Below, one piece after another: positions 11,940-23,800 of a stretch of 64,000 nt of DNA (within the stretch, counting starts at the first letter, position 1; the number at the start of each line of letters is the position of its first letter). Under the pieces are notes generated by a model. It was not told the origin of the DNA and did no database searches. It saw only the letters and a program-made list of their open reading frames with translations. A program made the translations under genes and the position numbers. Origin of the DNA: Steromphala cineraria (lineage: Eukaryota > Mollusca > Gastropoda > Trochida > Trochidae); NCBI GenBank assembly GCA_916613615.1, contig OU744726.1, positions 59,660,987-59,724,986 of the forward strand. Direction: 5' to 3'.

Positions 11940-13084
11940 TTTTCTTCAGTATAAGAGATACCCATCGAACGGAAATCGATCCGCGTATCATGACAGTAGC
12001 AAAATCATTAACCACAAAATTATCAAATGTAAATTAGGTCTTTTAAGACATCATATATGCAGACATATATATACACAGAATGAGAAGATTCATTGAACCA
12101 GCATGTTGTGTGAAGACATTAACGGACTTTAAATGCCACTTTTCCTTGTGATCATCTCAACGACCGGACTATGTGGTATCCGAGAATCACTACATACACT
12201 CAAACGTATGCAACATTCTCAAACACAAAGCTCAACATAACTCAAAGACGGGTGTAATTTGCATATCAAAATTATGTTTAAATCGATAGTGAAATATTTG
12301 GATTTCAGTCATGGACGTAGCAAAACGGTTGTATTGCCATGGACGATTGATTTTATATCCAGCTGACTGAAGACTGGTCGCTACAATCATCTATGTAGCT
12401 ATTTTGCCATACAATTTTATTACATCTCTTTAGAGAGAAGGCCAATTCCTGTCAACTTGTACCAGTATACAACTGTACAAATGAGCAAGTCATTATAAGT
12501 ATAATCAAGCATTTATGAAATACTGTTCAATCACATATGTGTAAAAACCTTTCTTTGAAATAGTTAACATATAGCTTTACCAATCAAAATGACCAGTCAA
12601 AAACAGGAGCCAACAGTAAAATCAGTATTTGGGTTAAGTCAGCCGACGCCTCCATCATGTTCATGTCTTCCCACATAGATACAGAAAACATACGCAAATA
12701 ATCACCATTATCAATATAAAAACTGAATATTCGCATCGTATCTGGTACAAACATAAAATTCACACATTGAATTTTAATACTTGGCAAACATCATATACAT
12801 CGACACAATCAAGGCCTCATTCATCTTTCAATGGTAGTAGAAATAACAAAATTTACCATTAAGTCGATCTTGATCGCTTCAATTGGTCAGCCCTGCTGTC
12901 GGATGTGTCCTGTGACCGAAGGCAACCTCAACGCTGAACAATCAGACCTCTGAGCGAGAAACACGTGCAGCCTGCTGCTGCATGGAGTACTGCATGCCAC
13001 AGTCATAGGTTATAGACTTTGTATCAGTCGATAACCGAGAATATTCGGAAAACACAATTTGAACTTGCAACTTAATTCTCCGGG
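11940..13084. other. No gene seen
   Basis: Interior of the segment bounded by the 197-bp repeats. Only short open frames; no retroelement domain is visible in either strand. Confidence 0.45.
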
Positions 13085-13142
13085 CCTCTGTGGTTCGTCC
13101 GTCCTCCAAATCACCTCTGTGGTTCGTTCGTCCTCCAAATCA
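13085..13142 (+). repeat. 29-bp tandem duplication
   Basis: CCTCTGTGGTTCGTCCGTCC plus CTCCAAATCA is followed immediately by a second copy with one C-to-T change. Confidence 0.85.
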
Positions 13143-13298
13143 CGTTAGCAGCCCACATCTTATATGCATAGTACTGTAAATCTTCCTTCATGAAATTACC
13201 TTTTCATTGCCTGTAGGGATATATCTGCTTACAAAAGTATAGAAGCTTTTTAAACGTTTGTTAGACCACATCATTTGATCAAAAGTCAACATGTCCCG

Positions 13299-13495
13299 CA
13301 ATGTAAAATTTGACATATCATCAAATTGATAGCTAGTCGTCGCAGCCGAGAATGGACTTCCCGCGCTCTGACATCACATTTATACACACCTCACAGCGCC
13401 CTCTACACGAGTATTACCTCCCTTTTATCTGGTTTGTTCCTAAAGAGAAATCAATTTCTCTCTAATTCGCCCAGCTCAAACGATAGAAATTTCAT
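13299..13495. repeat. 197-bp direct repeat, right copy
   Basis: Same length as 11087-11283, with a single visible difference. The sequence downstream contains phrases shared, inverted, with about 7380-7450. Confidence 0.85.
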
Positions 13496-13499
13496 GAGT

Positions 13500-15544
13500 G
13501 CACACGAGAGTGACGCTAGGTCGTTCGATTAGGAATTTCATGGCTCGTGCGACACACTCTGTGCAAAACGAACGCAGCCCAAATGACGAGTTTGAGGAGT
13601 CTATTCTACTTAAACCTAAATTCGAAACCGGTTTGAGTTAAAGCACAACTTGCACGTGAACCTCGCCACACACGTCCCTGTTTACTGGACGAGTTTTTAC
13701 CTAATGACGACTTATAAAAAGAAATCGCGTGAGCTCAATGTCATTTTCAACAGCTACGCTCAAGGAACAACACCGTTACTGAAAATGCCCCCAAGAAAAA
13801 TCACGTTATGCCATAAATGTAACATATGTTAGTTGATGTTGGTTTCATTTTACTAATGTAGGTTCGTTGTTTCACTACTATCAGAATCTATACGAAAGTC
13901 TATAAAAGTAGACGTGCAATTCACAATTTTCTTATTTTAGAAGAACAAATATGTCTTTTACTAATAGGAATTGTAAGTCATACATTAAATCGTTACGAAA
14001 GGTAATCATGGATATAGAAAAACATGGTTTTTGGCGTGCATTTTTATGTTACTCAACGAATAAGTTGAACGGCTACATGTGTTGAAATAACAAATTTTGT
14101 TCACAACAGTGAACAAGACCTAGTGATGCATAAAATATATAATACTTCTCCACAAATTATCATATGTGCCACACATTTAGAGACATTATATAGCCCGTAT
14201 CAATGCGAGATTAAACAAACCTTCAAAGCAATTTGCACGGGATGCACCTGCGTTGTCACAGCAACTGTGAAACTGACATCAAATTGAACAAACGAACTCG
14301 TCAGAAACAGCATTTGTAACAGGCGCTAAATTTTAGGACTGAATAACAAACGTGATTTTTGAAAATCATTGTCTGTTTTAATGTCGCTAGATGTATAACT
14401 ATTAGGGAACAGATAATAAATAATTAGTGTACAGTTTCAGTGCCAGTATTGACTTTAACAGCTAATTAACGTTATATTTAAATTTATAACAAGCTGTCAG
14501 AAAACGCGATTAACTTTCCTATTAATCTTTCAAAAACACCTTACTGAACAAAATGACAATTAAGCATTAAATTTTCAACTCTGTACCATATTAAGAATAT
14601 GTATGTCAATGTATTTCAACATGTATTTTAGAGTTAATTCCCGCTATTCATTCCGTAATCCGGAAGGTTATGTGGGTAATGGACCCGAAGAAAGATTTGA
14701 GAGGCAGTGTTGAGCGATTAAAATGCTCAATATAATATATTTTATGTGAATTATTGAAGTTTCTGAGGTGGTGTCCTTTTGAAGACTTTTATGATTTTGT
14801 TGCTCTCATGCATGCTTAATACTTAACAGGTTTCATTTTGAAAGCCATTAAACTATTTATGAAACACAGATTTAAAACAACCCTACTGAAGAAGGAGAAA
14901 AGAGCTGAAAAGCTCAGAGAGAAACCACAGAAACTTGCATGCCATATGTTAAAAAAATAAACATTAATTCATCTTAAACATTAGTTCTAGTGTATTTTAA
15001 AGATTAATACACTCGATACAAAAGCATGTTGTGTAAATACGGAAATACAGAACTATAGTATTAACGGAAATAGAAACAAGTGCTTTTGCGGTTGTTTCTT
15101 TTTTTTCAACAAAGTTGAAATTTAAATTCTAAATTCTCACTCACAATAACATTTCCCAAATTTTGTTACCGTCAGTTTTTGTAAAATTCCCTCAAATATA
15201 TGAGTTTACAGGAAAGAAAAACGTGTCGTTTTACGCCTCGCACTTATTTCGAAGTCGAAATGTATGTCTCTGATGCAAGTTATGATCTGTAATCTCAGTA
15301 CGATCCGGTAAAAAAAGTTGTTTAATTAAAATAATCTATACATCTATCTTATGACCCCTATTATGCATACTTTATATGATATTGAATTCAAATAATAACT
15401 GAAAGAAGTATATGGTTTACTTATGTTTATAGCATGATATTGACGAGTATTTAGAGCCGAACATACGACTATTGACGATTAATTTAGGTTTAAGTATCTA
15501 CGAAGGCTGTCAAATCTGGGGGTCATCTCAAATTATTATTTTTT
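13500..15544. other. No gene seen
   Basis: AT-rich non-coding DNA with chance open frames under 70 codons. Confidence 0.5.
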
Positions 15545-15670
15545 TATGGGATGATTGCTCAATGACCCGGGGGCCTGTGCTTCGATGATGTTTTCGCAGA
15601 ATGGGCAGTGGCGGGATTCGAGAGGTGTAGGTAGTCGGGTGTATCTGCCAGTAGTAACCCGAATAATGAA
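15545..15670 (-). pseudogene. LINE C-terminal zinc-motif fragment
   Basis: The minus strand reads TGRYTRLPTPLESRHCPFCE followed by an IIEAQ-like phrase. This resembles the C-terminal TGRY..R.CPxC...E region of many invertebrate non-LTR reverse transcriptases. It ends at a stop soon after. The fragment is short and isolated, so the call rests on this motif alone. Confidence 0.45.
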
Positions 15671-17728
15671 ATACTGATCGTGATATCTTCGTTATATTCT
15701 TTGATAATTAGTTAAATTTTTATGTCGTTAGCTAAAGGTTTCAGGCTTTGTTAACATCAAGAATTTTGATAGCTCATAAATGTTATCAAAGTCCTTGGTT
15801 AACATGACTAGTGAAATAAATATTTGAGTACTTATGATTTTTTTCATAAACACATTTGATGGTAACAGAGCAATTGCCTAATTACATATTGTACATACAA
15901 TGTATATTCACTTATAAGATCAAATTCAAAGCAACTATCTGACAACAGAAGACTAAAATTATTATGTATGGACAAGAGCGAAAAGATAGACATTTTAGTT
16001 TGCAAAATTGAATTTGAATTGCAATGCCTTTGTCGAATCTTACAAGGAAAGGTTTGCACCTTTACAGCCGATATTATGTTAGATAAAATATCATACAATT
16101 GTATATATTTTGTGAACACAGATCTCACGGATGCGGAGTTCTAATGTTTCTTAATTGTTACATGTATTTCTATTTTGTAACTTTAATGATCAAGCTGTTA
16201 AATCAACTGTGGTTTTTTTTTTGTAGAAACGAAATTTTCTGCGATAAATCTTGGTTTTTGAAGTTGGTTTTGGGGTTTATTGGAAGGTGTGTCCGATAAA
16301 ACAATGGAATGAAGTGAAATAATATTGTCAAAAGGTCACAAGTGGTCTTTTAACTGCCATATAGGGGATTAGATTGTCTGCCTGTATTTCAATTCATCCC
16401 GTTACATAATAAAAACCAACAAAACATTTGAATATAACCTATTTTATTTGATATATAAAAACGCGAATTTACTATAAACCATACAGTGATTTCGTCCAAT
16501 TAAAATTATAGCGGATTTATGCCAAGTTTGCACTGTGGTTTTTAAGTTTATACCTTCATAAACTTTATAAATTTCGAAGTCAATTCTTATAAATAAATCT
16601 GCATATATACTTATTGTTTTGTAGACATATTGTTTCTCCAAATACACAATTTAACAACAAAAAGAGATGCACTATTTTCGCGAAAAACGGTCCGCCACGG
16701 GGGCGTGGCTAGACATGACGTCATATGTATTATGACGTTACGAAATTAAGTTTACACGGGTATGAACAGAATCGCTCTGACGGCCTTCAGCGAATCAGAT
16801 CCCTGCAAATGCTATTTATTTATAAGCATTATAAACCAACTGTATTGGCAGCTATCAAACTGTATGGTACAAATGCATAGGGGTGTGACGTTTACGGTTC
16901 GCATCGATAAACTAATGCTCTATATGTGAAGTATTATACACACACAGATAGCTTAGATAACACAGTTTATAGATAATGTCAGATTTGAACAAAATGTCGC
17001 ACGATATGAGGACATTGTACCGTTAAAGTTGGTGCGCATCGCGAAGAAACAAAATCGACGATGCGTTTTTGACTTAGAGAATCGCGTAGAAGGTGTTTCT
17101 TATTCTTATAAACGTACGAGGAATATTATGCGTATTTATTTACTATCATTTGACGCACTCAAAACAGAGAAAAGAGAACAAGGTAGCCCGTGACAACATA
17201 GCTATGAACCAATGGACGAGGGTACAGCGAGCTATATCCGGTTCGCACTGTATGAGATTGTACACCGTGCGTTCGGGAGTGTCAACTCTGCGGGTTCGAG
17301 ACGGTGTATCGCCAAAACATTTGCAGTGTCAAAATTAGATTTGTGATATTTTTCAAAAGTGAAAGTCAGTTGACACTTTTACTTTAACAAAAATCATCAA
17401 TTACATCGTTCGGAAATAATTATTTGAAGAGGGATATATCAAAATAATAATAATAATATCCTGCCTTGCAGGGCCCTTTATGTTGATAATCACCTGCATC
17501 CGAGGGACATTACTCGAATAAATCCCTTGCCGCACGAATCGGAAGGAAATTAAAATATATAAAGACCTCAAAGAATAATGGAGTGATGTCACTTAGGTTT
17601 ATAAATTCGTTTTCCCACATGTTATCAGTTACAGTAAAAATAGAACATTTGAAATTATTTGAAGACTAAGTGGATTGGCAGGGAATCTTAGTTAAACAAA
17701 AATTCCTTTTTTAAGAAATGTAGGGCTT
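15671..17728. other. No gene seen
   Basis: Mostly AT-rich. A CpG-richer stretch near 16670-16800 contains a full CRE-type palindrome TGACGTCA at about 16718. A short (ATA)n run lies near 17440-17458. Open frames are under 95 codons and unrecognised. Confidence 0.45.
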
Positions 17729-18096
17729 TTAAAGGGGCAGTAGTACGTGTTTTGATAATTTATATTATACAATCTTCACTAATAATTGTAAGTTAATGCT
17801 AAGTGTTTATTTTGACAGTGTCAAAAATCTCATTACACCAGCCAATCATCCATAGTCAGAGGACAAAGTATGAAGATTTACATACAATTCACTGGCGGCA
17901 ATTTTGAGAAAACCTCAAAACTGTCTGCTTTCTCGAACTAAAAAGATCACTGTTTAAGGGTAACATGTTGTTAATATTGATTATTTTTTATATTTATTTA
18001 AGCAAATGTTTTCTGATGAATTTAAACGATGTTGGTTTGCTGAACTACAAAGTTCAAGTAAATATTCTTAGTACTGTCGAATCAAGATCCCTTTAA
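17729..18096. mobile_element. TTAA-type MITE (T2/Kolobok-like), copy 1
   Basis: It begins TTAAAGGGGCAGTAGTACGT and ends in a degraded GTACTGTC...TCCCTTTAA, about 368 bp. Its interior (GACAGTGTCAAAAATCTC, ATCATCCATAGTCAGAGGAC) matches the MITE interrupted by the LTR element at 51721-59996. Ends of the form TTAAAGGG with TTAA target sites are characteristic of T2/Kolobok-type MITEs; the superfamily call is by resemblance. It carries no coding capacity. Confidence 0.75.
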
Positions 18097-18299
18097 TGTT
18101 GAAAGTTGACATTACGTTACACTTCAGATCTGCTAATTTGCTAAATTTACTTGCAGCAACGTTCATCTGGCAGTTGAAATTTGTAGATATGATAGAGAAA
18201 TCATAGTAAGATTTTAAATTAAATAGTATATATACGAAGTAGAATATTTAGTTTCATATTGTCTTGAAGTGAAGGCGTTTTTCGGAATTAAAACCAGGG

Positions 18300-18411
18300 A
18301 GTCGAGATGGTTAAAGAAGTTTCATGAAGATTGATATCCAATGATCGAGGGAAAGCCAAAGCGCCTTTGAGCAGCGCTCTCTGAGCTGGATATTGGCGCT
18401 ATACAAATGTT

Positions 18412-18450
<39 letters not shown>
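18300..18450 (+). mobile_element. LINE/SINE 3' tail with (TAG)n
   Basis: The phrase GCGCCTTTGAGCAGCGCTC, then GGATATTGGCGCTATACAAA, runs into a (TAG)n microsatellite at about 18412-18450. This is the same architecture as the tail of the LINE fragment at 1786-2625 (GCGCTTTGAGCA...CAGCGCTATATAAAT plus a trinucleotide run). It is probably the 3' end of a related LINE, or of a SINE that uses its tail. Confidence 0.65.
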
Positions 18451-19734
18451 AAATATTTGAAGGATCTTAATTTACCATTGTAAATTTCCAAAATATTCTA
18501 AAATCTGATAATAAACATATGATAAATGATTTTCTATACCATGTACTTAAGCATATCATGAATGTTCCCATTCACCAAGTTTACCAGCCGATGAATTCGA
18601 CTAAAGTGATTATGGGCCTGTGCCCTTTTACAAATATGTCCGTCTATCTATAAAATGATGACACGCAACAAAAGTGCCTAAAGCGTCAATAAAATCAGTT
18701 TTTTTGGTACACCAAACCCAATATTTGTGTGAGAGAAAAGCCATTTTAAAAGCCACTCAGTAAGTTGTTAGGGGTCGTATTTATGTCTAGCTAAGATACA
18801 TAGCCCCGCGAGAAGTGGAAACGATAGAGACAGAACGTAATCAAGCTAAGTTAATATAAGCTAATTTATGTCAACCAATAGTGCCTTCTGATCGCGAAGA
18901 ATCGACTGTCGCAGGAAAGTGTCATTCTTAATTTGTCGTATTGCAAAAAAAATTCAATTTTGCATATCTATTTTCAACTTTTTACCATTGAAATGATTGT
19001 TATTGTTACATAAATTTTAACATTAAGCAATAAAGTCTTGACATTTGCGTTTGTTTTGTTTTGTACTTAAATGTATTCAGAGTTTGATATGTGTGAAGTT
19101 GCTTTGATATAGGAGATAAATCTAGTGTGTTTGGAAATCACAGACAGGTTATACTGGTTTGATAGCGAGTAATTTTTAAAAGAATAGAAACCGAACGCGC
19201 ATTCTACCTTGACGATGTTTTATAAAACTCTTTGTCTTAGCAAATTGATTCATCACTGAAACTTCTTATTTTGTGGAAAATACTTTACATACCTCAAACA
19301 ATTTGATCTTTCCGCGTAAACACACGAAAATAAATATTGTTAAATAACTTTCGTTTTGAATTAATCTCAGTACCAGTTCTGAAACTGCCATTCGGGTAGG
19401 CCTACACGTGTGAATGCGCGGTGAAGCGGCCTTAAAATCAGAGCACGTTCAATCAAGTGATTGACTACGTTTAATTTTTCATGAAACCAAAAACATGTTG
19501 GCGGCATGTGTAAACGTGCCCCACACTTACATATGCAATACAAAATATTATAACATGGATTCGTCTCGATCTGTTCATGTAGATTCGAATTTGGTTTTTT
19601 TCGCGGTGATAAAATATATGCTTCAAGCTTTTAGTTTCTTCCTAGTTATGCTGATCTTTGAATGTTCTTTACCAAAAAAATAAGATAAACAAATAATATT
19701 CAGCATCACTTTTGTCTTTTTGTAAACACCAGAA
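18451..19734. other. No gene seen
   Basis: AT-rich non-coding DNA. No repeat boundaries recognised. Confidence 0.5.
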
Positions 19735-20007
19735 ATGTTAGATCTAGGAGTGAAATATGGGGAGGATTTTCGTTCAGTCGATCCTTGCTTAGAGGGGAAT
19801 ACATGTGAACTGTTAGGAGTTTGGCGTAGACATGCACTGCGAAGAGTTTGTCGAGAAGAGTTATCTGCCTTTGGTCGTTGCGGCCGCCATTTGCTTGTTT
19901 CACTTCGTCAAAATAACAAAAGAAGCATAGCCATTCAAGAAGGTAACCGTTTTAATGCTGTAACTTTGGTTGATTTTGTCAAGAAGGTATTTATTTGTTT
20001 TTACTAG
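19735..20007 (+). CDS. Hypothetical open frame, possible first exon
   Basis: An ATG-initiated frame of 90 codons is noticeably more GC-rich than its surroundings and includes a NotI site. Its peptide is Arg/Cys-rich in the middle (GVWRRHALRRVCREELSAFG). A possible splice donor (AAG followed by GTATTT) lies at about 19987, before the stop. The opposite strand carries a YY1-like CAAATGGCGGC at about 19888-19898, so the GC content could instead reflect a promoter. I recognise no family and find no continuation exon before the satellite. Confidence 0.25.
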   Translation: MLDLGVKYGEDFRSVDPCLEGNTCELLGVWRRHALRRVCREELSAFGRCGRHLLVSLRQNNKRSIAIQEGNRFNAVTLVDFVKKVFICFY

Positions 20008-20167
20008 ACAGGAATAAGTTTTCATCAGTGGAAACTGGATAGTGAATGAACTGTATTTAAATTATTTAAAATTCACAACCGTTTTTGTCCTGTAAACTGG
20101 CTCAAATTAATTATATTAAATATCAGTGATTGGAAAAGGCAGGGGCCATGGGCCATTTTGCACATTT

Positions 20168-20855
20168 TGACCCCCTTAGTGCTTCATAAAAATAACGTTG
20201 ACGCTTAGGCTACTCCGTGCCAGATATATTTCTGTGACGTCAACGAAAATTGATACATTTTCGTAATTCAGCTTGGATTCGCGCAAGACTGACTTTTTTA
20301 GCCCTTGGATATTTGTTGACTATTTATTTCAAACTTTGGATCTGTATTGACAAAGTTTTAGGGTTATTTTGTCAAATGTTAACCCCCTTAGTGCTTCATA
20401 AAAATAACGCTGACGCTTTTAATACCCTGTGCGGCTATGTGTGCCAGATAAATTTCTGTGACGTCAACGAAAATAGCATACTGTAGAAAATGTGGAAATT
20501 GTAAAGTTGCTCCCATCCATCCATCCGTCCATCCGTAAACAATGTGGAACTAAGGCCTAGAAAGCTATAACTTTGTGTACAGACTGAGCCACCTTTGACC
20601 CCTAGCCTGCAGAAAATGACCCCAACGTTTTTCTGTAAGGGGGTCAATGGCCCCAGGCTTGAAATGTCTTGGCAGAACACTGCAGACTCCTTGGCTAGTA
20701 TAGTGATGATTATAAAGAGTAACTTTGGTGGGGCCACGTCCTTACATCTTCTTCTCAAGAACCAATTATCATAAGGCCTATACTAGAAAGCTGAAACTTT
20801 CTGAACAGACTCCTTGACTAGTAAGGATTATAAATTGTGGCTCTATGGTCCCTAT
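20168..20855. repeat. Diverged duplication next to the satellite
   Basis: CCCCCTTAGTGCTTCATAAA occurs at about 20171 and 20384, followed in both by TGACGC and TTTCTGTGACGTCAACGAAA, a spacing of about 213 bp. A CCAT/CCGT run lies at 20514-20536. Further phrases (GACTCCTTGRCTAGTA, AAGGCCTA) are also duplicated before the satellite starts. Confidence 0.6.
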
Positions 20856-23800
20856 AAAACATTTAGGGTTGTTTCTAGAGCAGATTGGTAAACTTACCTA
20901 GTCATTGCTATGGTAATGTTCAAAATATTATTTAGTTTTTTCCATAAAGGGACTGGGATTTCACTTTGACCTACCTAGTGCATGCTATGGTAATGTTCAA
21001 AATATTGTTTAGTTTTTTTTCATAAAGGGACTGGGATTTCACTTGACCTACCTAGTGCATGCTATGGTAATGTTCATAATATTTAGAATTGATTCTAGAG
21101 AATATTAGTAAACCTACCTAGTGCATGCTATGGTAATGTTCAAAATATTGTTTAGTTTTTTCATAAAGGGACTGAGATTTCACTTGACCTACCTAGTGCA
21201 TGCTATAGTAAATTGTTAATGTTCATAATATTTAGAGTTGATTATAGAGAAGATTAGTAAACCTACCTAGTGCATGCTATGGTAATGTTCAAAATATTGT
21301 TTAGTTTTTTTTCATAAAGGGACTGGGATTTCACTTGACCTACCTAGTGCATGCTATGGTTATGTTCATAATATTTAGAGTTGATTCTAGAGAAGATTAG
21401 TAAACCTACCTAGTGCATGCTATGGTAATGTTCAAATATTATTAAGTTTTTTTCATAAAGGGACTAGGGTTTCGCTTGATCTACCTAGTGCATGCTATGG
21501 TAATGTTCAAAATATTTAGAGTTGATTCTAGAGAAGATTAGTAAACTTACTTAGTGCATGCTATGGTAAAGTTCAAAATATTGTTTAGTTTTTTCCATAA
21601 AGGGACTTGGGTTTCACTTGACCTACCTAGTGCATGCTATGGTAATGTTCAAAACATTTAGAGTTGATTCTAGAGAAGATTAGTAAACCTGCCTAGTGCA
21701 TGCTATGGTAATGTTCAAAATATTATTTAGTTTTTTTCATAAAGGGACAAGGGTTTCACTTGACCTACCTAGTGCATGCTATGGTAATGTTCAAAATATT
21801 TAGAGTTGATTCTAGAGAAGATTAGTAAACTTACCTAGTGCATGCTATGGTAATGTTCAAAATATCGTTTAAGGTTTTTTCATAAAGGGACTTGGATTTC
21901 ACTTGACCTACCTAGTGCATGCTATGGTAATGTTCAAAATATTTAGAGTTGATTCTAGAGAAGATTAGTTAACCTACCTTGTGCATGCTATGGTAATGTT
22001 CAAAATATTATTTAGTTTTTTTCATAAAGGGACTGGGGTTTCACTTGACCTACCTAGTGCATGCTATGGTAATGTTCAAAATATTCAGAGTTGATTCTAG
22101 AGAAGATAAGTAAACGTACCTAGTGCATGCTATAGTAATGTTCAAAACATTATTTAGTTTTTTTCATAAAGAAACTTGGATTTCACTTGACCTACCTAGT
22201 GCATGCTATGGTAATGTTCAAAATATTTAGAGTTGATTCTAGAGAAGATTAGTAAACTTACCTAGTGCATGCTATGGTAATGTTCAAAATATTGTTTAAG
22301 GTTTTTTCATAAAGGGACTTGGATTTCACTTGACCTACCTAGTGCATGCTATGGTAATGTTCAAAACATTTAGAGTTGATTCTAGAGAAGATTAGTAAAC
22401 CTACCTAGTGCATGATATGGTCATGTTCAAATATTGTTTAGTTTTTTCCATAAAGGGACTTGGGTTTCACTTGACCTACCTAGTGCATGCTATGGTTATG
22501 TTCAAAATATTTAGAGTTGATTCTAGAGAAGATTAGTTAACCTACCTTGTGCATGCTATGGTAATGTTCAAAATATTTAGAGTTGATTCTAGAGAAGATT
22601 AGTAAACCTACCTAGTGCATGCTATGGTAATGTTCAAATATTATTAAGTTTTTTTCATAAAGGGACTAGGGTTTCACTTGACCTACCTAGTGCATGCTAT
22701 GGTAATGTTCAAAACATTTAGAGTTGATTCTAGAGAAGATTAGTAAACCTACCTAGTGCATGCTATGGTAATGTTCAAAATATTGTTTAGTTTTTTCCAT
22801 AAAGGGACTTCGGTTTCACTTGACCTACCTAGTGCATGCTATGGTTATGTTCAAAATATTTAGACTTGATTCTAGAGAAGATTAGTTAACCTACCTAGTG
22901 CATGCTATGGTAATGTTCAAAATATTATTTAGTTTTCTTCATAAAGGGACTTGGGTTTCACTTGACCTACCTAGTGCATGCTATGGTTATGTTCAAAATA
23001 TTTAGATTTGATTCTAGAGAATATTAGTAAACCTACCTAGTGCATGCTATGGTAATGTTCAAAATATTGTTTAGTTTTTTCCATAAAGGGACTTGGGTTT
23101 CACTTGACCTACCTAGTGCATGCTTTGGTTATGTTCAAAATATTTAGACTTGATTCTAGAGAAGATTAGTTAACCTACCTAGTGCATGCTATGGTAATGT
23201 TCAAAATATTATTTAGTTTTCTTCATAAAGGGACTTGGGTTTCACTTGACCTACCTAGTGCATGCTATGGTTATGTTCAAAATATTTAGATTTGATTCTA
23301 GAGAAGATTAGTTAACCAACCTAGTGCATGCTATGGTAATGTTCAAAATATTATTTAGTTTTCTTCATAACGGGACTGGGGTTTCACTTGACCTACCTAG
23401 TGCATGCTATGGTAATGTTTTAAATATTTAGAGTTGATTCTAGAGAAGATTAGTAAACCTACCTAGTGCATGCTATGGTAATGTTCAAAATATTGTTTAA
23501 GGTTTTTTCATAAAGGGACTGGGATTTCACTTGACCTACCTAGTGCATGCTATGGTAATGTTCAAAACATTTAAAGTTGATTCTAGAGAAGATTAGTAAA
23601 CCAACCTAGTGCATGCTATGGTAATGTTCAAAATATTGTTTAGTTTTTTCCATAAAGGGACTTGGGTTTCACTTGACCTACCTAGTGCATGCTATGGTAA
23701 TGTTCAAAATATTGTTTAGTTTTTTCCATAAAGGGACTTGGGTTTCACTTGACCTACCTAGTGCATGCTATGGTTATGTTCAAAATATTTAGAGTTGATT

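Noticed and set aside
11087..13495. A complete LTR retrotransposon
   Set aside because: There is no primer site, polypurine tract, target duplication or retroviral domain between the repeats.
17200..17335. tRNA-derived SINE near a GGGTTCGAGAC phrase
   Set aside because: Only a box-B-like match is visible; no convincing box A or other copy in the window.
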